Source: Incurvaria masculella
Taxonomy: Eukaryota > Arthropoda > Insecta > Lepidoptera > Incurvariidae
DNA length: 64,000 nt
Assembly (NCBI GenBank): GCA_946894095.1
Contig: OX335646.2
Coordinates: forward strand, 12,704,077-12,768,076
Direction: 5' to 3'
In this document: in pieces, positions 55,735 to 64,000 of the stretch
How the letters are laid out: the number at the start of each line of letters is the position of its first letter
Numbering within the stretch: the first letter of the stretch is position 1
Translations under genes and position numbers: made by a program
Notes under the pieces: model-generated
What the model saw: only the letters and a program-made list of their open reading frames with translations
Database searches by the model: none
Told to the model about the DNA's origin: nothing

Positions 55735-56614
55735 CTGCAACGAACACACCACTCGTTACGCAGGGCCGGGTCCATGGGAAAGGAAATTAGGTTATTCCCC
55801 AACTCCCACCCCCCAAAATGGAAATACTTACAAGATCAAATTATTGCCCAGAAATCCTTGAAAAAATACTATCTGGCTTGGTGTTACTCCACATTCATTA
55901 TGACATTGAATTAAAACAAGAAGAAGTGGTAGATCGCTTTTCAAAAATGGATCACATTTTTTTATTTTCTTTCTGTCTTTGTGTGATTAGTCTTTACCCA
56001 ACAAAAACGTTCATTAATACCTCCCCAAAAAGGCATTCTGAATCCGCGCCTGCGTTAATTGACAATATTATTTGAAGTTCTCAGTTTTTCACTTCGAATT
56101 TATGTTGTCGTTGCTTTTGTCTAACAGCGTAAAGGAAGATTGCTTGTACGTTACCAATTTATTTGGTAACGTACTATAGGATAAAAACGTACTATAGTAT
56201 GGTGATTTGGGCGTATACCTGTATCTATAGTATGTCCTCTTGGTCACTGAAAATGTGGACTGCATGCTTTATCTACAACGCAGTTGCGGGGTCTAAAGCG
56301 CCCTCTATGGCTTCGAGACAAGGATAGTTCGGCTGCGCTTTTGCTGGACTTGGCGGGGGCATTACCGTGCCCGACATAGCTTATTTCAGAATGTCTGGCT
56401 CATTCGTTTTGTTGTTATAGCCATTAGAAATCGTACACAGCTAAAAAAAATTGCGCTATTAATTCCAAGCTATGGCTTTACGTGTTCGTATTGTTCAATC
56501 ATAAACTAACTTCGGAATCATATCCTATTTTGAGCAGCCATAAAGCGCCAATCTTTGATAGTGCATGGTTGCTGCGGTTTACATGTACATGGATGGCTTA
56601 TACCCACCGTCCAC

Positions 56615-56772
56615 CGTCATAATATTAGCCGAACACACCAAATTTCCATAGAAATCAGGTGCCAAGTTTATCTTGATGAAAACCCCGGAAAATTTTTAAT
56701 TCCCGCTTTGATCATCTTTTCATCCAATGCGATGGCACGAACCTGCGCGGGTATAATCGAAACTAGTAAGGT
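56615..56772 (-). mobile_element. SINE fragment, minus strand
   Basis: The middle of the SINE family: ATATTAGCCGAACACACC, ATCAGGTGCCAAG, CATCCAATGCGATGGCACG and AACTAGTAAGG. Confidence 0.5.
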
Positions 56773-56889
56773 ATGTAATGACAAGGCACAACGTTTTTAT
56801 TTGTGCGAATTCGGCAGAAATACCTACGAGGGGTCAGTGACTAGAGCAAAATGTGTACACCGTGATTACTAATGAGTAGTCAATGTTAC

Positions 56890-57060
56890 CAGGATTACCT
56901 GGTGATTTCAAGATGCCCAAGGACTATCAAAGATTTCTGGACATTTCCATGATTATTAAAAAACTACCAAAGATTCCTAAGATATTACCAAATATTTCTA
57001 GGATTACCAAAGATTCTGGGATTTGTTAAGATTACGAAGGACTACAGGATTCCTAGAAAA
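56890..57060 (+). repeat. Degenerate minisatellite of ATTACC / AAGATT units
   Basis: Irregular repeats of AGGATTACC, CCAAAGATTTCT and CCTAAGAT. Similar units occur again at about 57850-57970, on the far side of the 96-bp array. Confidence 0.5.
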
Positions 57061-57173
57061 TTAGAAAATTCCTTCAAAATTCAAATTCCCTGGAATAAGC
57101 GACGTACTTGCTTAGTACGAAAAATTATATTTAACCGGAAAATTTATTAAAATATGAGCACAGATTTCGAATG

Positions 57174-57830
57174 AGCAAAAAAAGGTCAAACTACCGATTA
57201 AAGTGAACTATTGTGAGTAAATTTGTGAAGAATACTAGAAAAAAAATTCGCGGCCCATCTTTTAGAATGAGCAAAAAAAAGTCAGGCATCTTAGAAATTT
57301 TAACACATTCTGCCCGATTTGAGAAGAATCTAGAAAATATTTTCCACGGCCAATTTTTTCGAATGAGCAAATAAAAAAACCGGCCAATTGCGAGTCTGAC
57401 TCGCACAAAAAGGGTTCCGTACCATCGTACAAGATTTAACACAAAAAATCACGTTTTTTGTATGGCGGCCCCCTTTAAATTTAATATTTTTTTTAAGTTT
57501 ACCTATTTGTTGTTATCGCGGCAAAATAAAAAATACACACTCTGTGAAAATTTCAGCTGCCTATCTATTACGGTTCATGAGATACAGTGCTGTGACAGAC
57601 GGACGGATGGACGGACGGATGGACGGACGGATGGACGGACGGACGGACAGCGGAGGCTTAGTAATAGGGTTCCGTTGTCACCCTTTGGGTACGGAATCCT
57701 AAAAAGGATATAAGCCTTCGAAAATTCAACTCACCTGCCCAATTTGATTAGAATCGATTAGAATACTAGAAAAAAAATCACAGCCCATGTTTTCGAATGA
57801 GAAAAAAAAGGTCCTAACATCTAAAAATTA
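57174..57830 (+). repeat. 95-96 bp tandem repeat, interrupted by an insertion
   Basis: Units start GAATGAGCAAAAAAA at 57174, 57269, 57365 and, after the inserted repeat, 57799. Shared features are GAAGAATACTAGAAAAAAAAT and CGGCCCAT-TTTTCGAAT. Subtracting one 96-bp unit from 57365-57799 leaves 338 bp, the size of the insert. Confidence 0.7.
57376..57715 (+). repeat. Dispersed repeat 'GCGAGTCGGACTCGC', copy inserted in a tandem array
   Basis: About 340 bp from ACCGGCCAATTGCGAGTCTG to GGGTACGGAATCCTAA, with an extended GGAC/GGAT microsatellite (57597-57650). It interrupts the third unit of the 96-bp tandem repeat on both sides. Confidence 0.75.
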
Positions 57831-60800
57831 CACGGACTCCCGCCTAATATTAATCGATTACCATGAATTTGATAGGATTACCTTAGGATTCCCGAAATCC
57901 TTAGGATTACTGGGGATTACCTAAGATTTCTAGATTCTTTGGACTCCCACCTAAGATTACCTGATTTTACCAATCATTTCTACACCAGATTCCCTGAGTG
58001 ACGGACCCCTTGATCGTGACGGAATACTTGATCGTCCGTTGGTGGAACATGCATGCACACACACACCTCCATAATCCGGTCTTAATTTCTCGAAACACGC
58101 GAGTATGATACATGTTATAGCTGCGAATTGTAGGTCACATATTCTCGGAATCTTGAAATGCTCTTTGTCATACTGTTCGTACACACACCAACGACCGAAC
58201 ATTTTAATGTGGAATGCTCGCAATAATCTGACGAAAGATAAATGGTTGAATATAACTCAAGATCATAAATGATGTGGGACTAATACTATTAAAAAATGTT
58301 TTTTTTATTTCTAATTGAGGGGTAACGCCAATGGGTTTTTTGTGTCAAAGATAACGGATGCACCTTTCTTTCGTCTGAGATTCAAGGCGATCCCAATACA
58401 ATACGAGTATGTTGTAGCCAAACAATTTTCATAATTTCGGGGTCATGGATTTTATTCTTATAGCCATTAGAAATGGTATTCCGTTAGATGGCGCGATTTT
58501 TTAAAGCGCCAAACTCATTACTTTTTATGCGGAGTTTACAAGAAATTTTGTTTGGGCCAGACACCTTCGGAAATTCAATCATTTCATGGTTTTAGTATCC
58601 AAATAATACTTTAGGTAACTTTCTCTATTTATTAGGTGGGATCGTTGAACGTGGTTACAGCCGCATCCCAGTATCCGTAACGATTTCCGTTACACAATCT
58701 GGAATAATAAAAAAAATCAATATGTCTAAGTTTCTACTGGTCGAATTGCATTTCATGGAGGTAGATCTTTTAAAACTCCAAATCTTTAGCAAATGAATCT
58801 TCATACATGAGTTGAGACAGAACTTTCATCATTCCATATGTAAACCAGCCGCGACCTACATACATTGTTTTGTAAATATTGTAGCTATGCGTACGAAGCA
58901 ACACTTCAATACATATGTAGGTACAAGCGTGGGTACGAATTTAGCCCTCCTCAACCATCAATACCGAGTTACGACATTTTCCGGCCGTAAAATTGGCTTC
59001 ACTTCAATAAGCAAATGGTTATTTTTACTTATTATTACAAAGCTAAGAAAAAAATGACTTTTGACTTATTGTTTCACTGGATTTTTTTTTTGTTCGACAT
59101 ATTATTTTACGTTTGCGTTCTCTGTAGTCAACTGCAGAGGTCCCCCGAGTCGCGTCGCGAATCCTGATGATGTCCACAGCGAGGTCCACAGCGTGGTGGA
59201 CGAAACGTCGAGCTAAATAAGTAAGCTGAACACTTTTTAACTTATTGCTTACTTCTTCTTCGTCTTGATCTGGAAGTATGTTTTCGCTGCTAGTTTAGAT
59301 GTACGGTCTAAAAAAATGTGGATGCTTATTACATTGTTTTTTGACGAAGTTAATGAATAAGCCTTCAGATGAAGAACTGACGTATTTAGTAGTATGAATA
59401 TATATTGTATTATGAATATATATTGTAGTATTATGAATAGTACATGTATGTGTATGAATATTAATTGGTTTCTGTCACCCTTTACGCATTATGAATTACC
59501 TACATTTTCTTTTTCAATTCTTATCCTCATCACCCCAACGGTTGACTGGAAGAAATCACTTTTAGTGATAAGTCCGCCTTTGTGCAGTTTTGCTCTGTTA
59601 GATTTAATTGTTCTGTAAAAAGTTTTTAATCCAATTTGCGCAATAAATAATTTCTTTCTTTCTTATTACATTGATTAGCCCACTATGTAGAGCGTCCTTG
59701 AACCGCATATTGGTCATGGTTCAATTAATAAAATATGATGTCTTGCAGCTCTTTCAATCATGCACTTGAACGAGGAGAAAAGGCAGGTGCAAGGTGCAAT
59801 CCTTTATGTAGACGTTTCAATTCTGTTGTTTACACACAGGTTTGGCGAGGCGAGGTAGTATTTGGCTTTTCTGAGTACCTTTCCGCCACCCATTCCGGTT
59901 TTTCATAAAAACTAAAAAAGTGCACACGTGAAATTAAAAAAATCAAGGCCATGATGGAAAAGTTCCGCAGAACTAGAATATTTTTAGACAAAGTTATTGA
60001 ATATTAGTTTTTGCTAACAACATTTTGCTGTGACATATTGCTTGCTAACACGAAAGCGCACTCATGGTTGGTAATGATGATAAAGAGGCTAAGCCCCGGT
60101 TGCACGAAGAGACGGATGAGTTAATCAATGTTCAAACAGGTCACTTTTAGTGAACCGTATAGAGTTCCTTCCAAACTGTCCACACAAAGTGACGTGTTTG
60201 ATCATACTTTGACGTTGATTTTGATTTTGTATCCTTTCGTGCACTCGGCCCTAAGTCTATTCTCATGCTGTGGCTCGGAATCAATCCCCCGAAATCGTTT
60301 CTACTTTTTTAGCAGTGGGCAATAAGACTTTCGTCAGTAAGAGATTCAAATTAGAGCACCGCCGAAAGTTTTTATTACGCAACCCGTCTTATTTTGAGAT
60401 TAAATTAAGCTTTCTGAGAACATATGTTTGGAAAAATGCTTTTTAATGTGTAAATAAAGGGTTATTTCAAGAGCATAATCTTTCAAATGCTCACCGAATG
60501 TTTGGTTTAACATGCAGGAAGATTATTACAAGATTTAGTGCGCTCGCTCGATCTTGCCTGTACTCATAAATTTCGGGAGACTTTAATTAAAATTGCACCG
60601 GCTGCAAGAGATAAATGGCTGCGATACGTAAGGCGTTGTGTCATTTCTCTAAATTTAGGTACAGGTTCGGAGACACACTCGTTCAAACAAACAAACAATG
60701 CTCATCCGCACAAGGAGCGCGAATGGTGTTCGTATTTATTTATAAACTTAATTCCTTAACTAGGTTAAGGAAACATCTGATTTTTGTTTTTAAAGTTTTT

Positions 60801-63136
60801 ATAGATTCACGCTATCCAGTATGAGTAGACTGTCCAAATTGCTTATTGTTTACAGATAAGAGCATTCCGGCAAAAATGATATCCGTTTGGAATCCATGTA
60901 AAAACTGTCCCCTTCCCCTACTAAGTGGTAGGGTTTTGCCTGCCCGGGTTGGTGCCATTGCTTTGGATAAAAATATAGTCGAAGCGGCAATAAAAAATGT
61001 CCGTATTGTTTTTCTACTCAGTAGCGGTGCTGATAAAGGGAAGGTTTTGGCAAAGGACCCAATAGATTCGGGAATGCGGTGGGTGTACAATTAGAAATCA
61101 GTTCCCTATTAAAAGATACCACTATTGAATTATTGTGATTTGAAACAAAGAACCACAGAAATTCGGTGACAGGAATATACAGAGTGAAGCTAAATATAGC
61201 CGTTTAAACAAAAAGGAGGCGATTATCAATAATTGTTTTGGCCTCGTTCTTTGTTTGATGCCGAACAATTCCCTGGAAGTCCCATGTGGAAATAAGGATC
61301 TGATCATACACTCCGAAGGTAGATAAAGACCCCGAATGTAGTAGACCATTCAGGTCGACTTATAGATGGCGATAAATCGTATCTGAACACAGCCATCCGT
61401 GTATTGCAGGTAAATAAGGCAATACGGTAGGCAAATAAGGGTTTTACATTTATTTTTAGTTACTAGTTTAAATAATTACTTTGCATTCCATCTGCTTGAA
61501 TATTTATGATATGAAGGAGATTTTTTAAATTTTTTATGTGAAAAAAAATCTTGAACAACAACTTATTGGCAAACACATGGGGTAAAATTGGGATTAACGT
61601 AGTTCATTTTCGTAGAATACGAGGTCAGAAGTAACGCCCAAAATATCAGAACATCCAGTATTATTTTCAATTTTGATTATTTCTTGCAAATTTTTTTAGT
61701 AAAATCGAACATTTTTTTGTTGTTATTATAGCACAATGGGCGTTTTGATACAAATCTCTAAGTTATACATCAATGGGATAGTATTTTTGAGTAGAACATT
61801 TAATTATTTTTCAACTTATCTCAAATTCCTGCCCTTTCGATTAAGGTACATGATCGATTTTTTTTTCGAATTGTAATGTAATCAAATATTCTGCTTAAAA
61901 ATACCTTTCAATTACTGGATAGCTTTATGCACCGGTTTCTAGTACCAAATTTCCATACATTTTGGCTATCCTCTCTCGACAAAACAAAACGAGTAGGTAG
62001 GTATGTGACTGGAGCAAAATGCATCGCACCACCTGAGTTCACGTTGCCCAATATAGCTGACCGAGTTGAGGATTTTAAACAAATCTGTTTCGCGAAAAAA
62101 ACACGCGAATGACGCTATTCGAAGCAACATCATCTGGAAAATAAAGCAGGTCGCTGTCATTTCTTCCGTGTCTTGACGGCTAATGTGGCCGTATGATATA
62201 TTCGGCCCGATTACCCGCCATCACCTCCCCCGCGCCGCCGCCTCCCTGCCCCGCCCCGCCCCGGCCCATTTCGAGTTCATGGAGCAGGGTTACAAAAATA
62301 TTCGCGTCTCGATTGAGCCGAAATTAAACATATTGCGTGAGAAAATATAGTGAACATTAATACACAAACAGCGCCCTCATTCTAAAGACTTTATATCCAC
62401 TCGTGCCCATTTTCCCTTAATCTAGAAACATACGTATCTATTCTTGTTGATGTTTTGAATCACAAAATGCCCGCCCTACTTAAGTTATTTCTTTAGTTTA
62501 CTTGGGTTGACTTGGGAGAGTGATACGTCTAATAAAATTTTCCAGATTTTTTTTATGTAGTCCATGAACTGACAAACTATCTTTGTCATACTTACTGACT
62601 TTAAAACTGACTAGTGCAAAAAATGCAAACTTTACCGAAGAAACCATTTAAACTCACAAAATACGAAAATCGAAAGCTGTTCAATATCTTTTAATGCTGT
62701 ACGTAGGTTATGAACTTGGGTAAATATACCGTGAGACAAAATTTACCTGGAACGATCGCATTCAAATAAAAAAAGTAGTTTGGCACATTTTGGCCTGCAT
62801 GACCCCGGAAATAAACAATACATATCAATTCAAATCTGACTGTTCTTACAGATCGAAGAAACGGTTTGATTCTTATAGTCCAGGAGGTTGCGATAAAAAT
62901 GGTAACGATAACGTAAATGGCACTAATGGAACTGGGCTCACAGGATAAAGACCACGCCTCTGAAGCTGAACCACTTGGCGCAGGCAGACTGACATATTTA
63001 GCATCAGAGGGTTGGTTCCTAACCTGTGAACCTAAATTCAGTGACCAAAAATGTCGTAACCTCCCGGTACATTAGCACGCAGGGCACATTGAAGAAGTTA
63101 AAATATTAGATGCAATATTGTTCAAAGGAGTTGAAC
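57831..63136. other. Upstream or first-intron sequence without supported gene
   Basis: I looked for the missing first half of the SH3 domain on the minus strand and did not find it. The stretch contains a GC-rich block (62216-62270), short AT-rich tandem motifs (59390-59450) and a SINE fragment (60895-61010). Small ORFs here look like chance. Confidence 0.5.
60895..61010 (+). mobile_element. SINE fragment, plus strand
   Basis: Contains CCCCTACTAAGTGGTAGGG, GCCCGGGTTGGTGCCATTG and TCGAAGCGGCAATAAAAAATG in family order. Confidence 0.5.
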
Positions 63137-63631
63137 CATATTTCTTGTCAGAGATCCCAAATTTTGTTCAAAATAGCTTTATTTGATCGAACTAGATGTC
63201 TGATGACCGTTGGCATTGTGCAATTGTGTTTGGTTTCTAAGTTAAAAGGTCCGAAAGTTCGAATTTTTCGCGCATTTTATACAATAACTTTGGAGGTGGA
63301 TTACGCAATGATAAAGTAAGAACATCTTAAAAAGATTAGTCATCAGACATAGCTTATTTAATCAAGATTTTTAATCTATTTAGTTTTTTTATTGGTTAGA
63401 TTATTGATTACAGCGGTCGTGGTTTACTTTCAGCTATAAGTCGTTTTGTAATTAACATTATCGTAAATCTTACCAAATCATACACTATGCACATTGTCTT
63501 TTTTGTGGACATTTTGCATCTTCCTCATCACGGAGCCTGTTTTTACTTTGAAACAGATAAGGTCCCAGAGCGCAACAGCACGGTTTTGTACCGTGCCCGC
63601 AAATGAGTTAGTCCCGCCGGGTTGGGCCACC
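63137..63631 (+). mobile_element. TTAA-type miniature element B, copy 5, 5' truncated
   Basis: Lacks the first ~60 bp of the family and ends GGGTTGGGCCACC followed by ATAA. The body is nearly the same as the 35.1-kb copy. Confidence 0.75.
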
Positions 63632-64000
63632 ATAACCATACTGGGTCGATTTTAGCCCAAAAGTAGTTGTAAGACAAACAAATAATAATAGTGAACTAAT
63701 CGATATCCGTATTGATTTTGGTTTTATCTTATTCTTAGCTACAATGTGTGGGTACTTGAACATTGATGCACGTGCCTTTATTTCTGTGCGGATGGGTCGT
63801 CAAAGAGTGCTTATACAAAATTTTGTATTAAATAAGTGACGTCCTTGCCATATAAAATTGTAAATGTCTCGTTCATTTTGATAATGTTGGTCTCCAATGA
63901 GACCAGCACAAATATATTATGAAATAGAAAAAAAAACTGTACCCTCTTCAATTTTATTTTCGAGTGTTTTACCATTCTACGACCCTGGGCATTAAATCTC

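Noticed and set aside
57957..58223. 88-codon minus-strand ORF as the missing SH3 or first exon
   Set aside because: No SH3 motifs, no suitable donor phase, and composition typical of chance ORFs.
59150..59220. Hammerhead-ribozyme-like core (CTGATGA ... GTCCAC/GTGGAC ... GAAAC)
   Set aside because: Stem II can pair, but I find no matching stem I or stem III and no correctly placed cleavage triplet, so a full ribozyme is not supported.
62216..62270. GC-rich block (CCGCGCCGCCGCC, CCCCGCCCCGCCCC) as the gene's main promoter
   Set aside because: No TATA, initiator or donor that I can tie to the gene, and the first coding exon is not found nearby; too weak to call.
1..64000. CRISPR arrays, bacterial operons, rRNA or tRNA genes
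   Set aside because: None seen; the organisation is clearly that of an animal gene with introns. The only rRNA-like segment is the 5S-derived part of the SINE at 42.97 kb.

Overview
This is one window of an insect genome, most likely a moth or butterfly. The assignment rests on AT-rich introns around GC-rich exons, a short run of the insect telomere motif TTAGG, and dense small dispersed repeats of types common in Lepidoptera; it is an inference from sequence style, with no database search behind it. There is no sign of bacterial or viral organisation.

One host gene fills positions 1 to about 55,730 on the minus strand: the insect orthologue of obscurin, Unc-89, a giant sarcomeric M-line protein. 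I placed 38 coding exons (55,734 down to 651). Every acceptor is AG, every donor is GT, and all 37 joints keep the reading frame, giving about 3,310 codons without a stop. In protein order they encode the second half of an SH3 domain, a RhoGEF (DH) domain, a PH domain, a long Ser/Thr-rich linker, eight Ig domains, a charged linker on three skippable exons (one with four exact 40-residue repeats), ten more Ig domains, one FnIII domain, a nineteenth Ig domain and the start of a twentieth. Both ends run off: the first half of the SH3 domain lies upstream of 55,734 and was not found, and the kinase domains expected for this family lie beyond position 1.

The introns are a museum of mobile DNA. 10,284-13,531 is a Penelope-like retroelement with an intact reverse transcriptase/GIY-YIG ORF, 657-bp inverted arms and a 13-bp target duplication, sitting 31 nt from a splice donor. 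28,984-29,908 holds two different TTAA-flanked miniature elements sharing one TTAA. 48,363-50,462 is a 2.1-kb hAT-like element (8-bp duplication) with further repeats nested inside. 42,930-43,330 is a SINE with a 5S-rRNA-derived segment. Other families include a 0.5-kb TTAA element (six copies), a TA-flanked element (two copies), a repeat with a GGAC-rich tail (four copies), LINE 3' ends and a composite repeat ending in microsatellite.

Two exons of the gene have decayed partial tandem copies next to them (28.2 kb and 52.9-53.15 kb). Two intronic GC-rich blocks on the gene's strand look like alternative transcription starts (32.65-32.75 kb, with TATA and CCAAT motifs; 38.85-39.19 kb, with a strong splice donor). 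From 55,735 to 64,000 I see only intron or upstream sequence with repeats.
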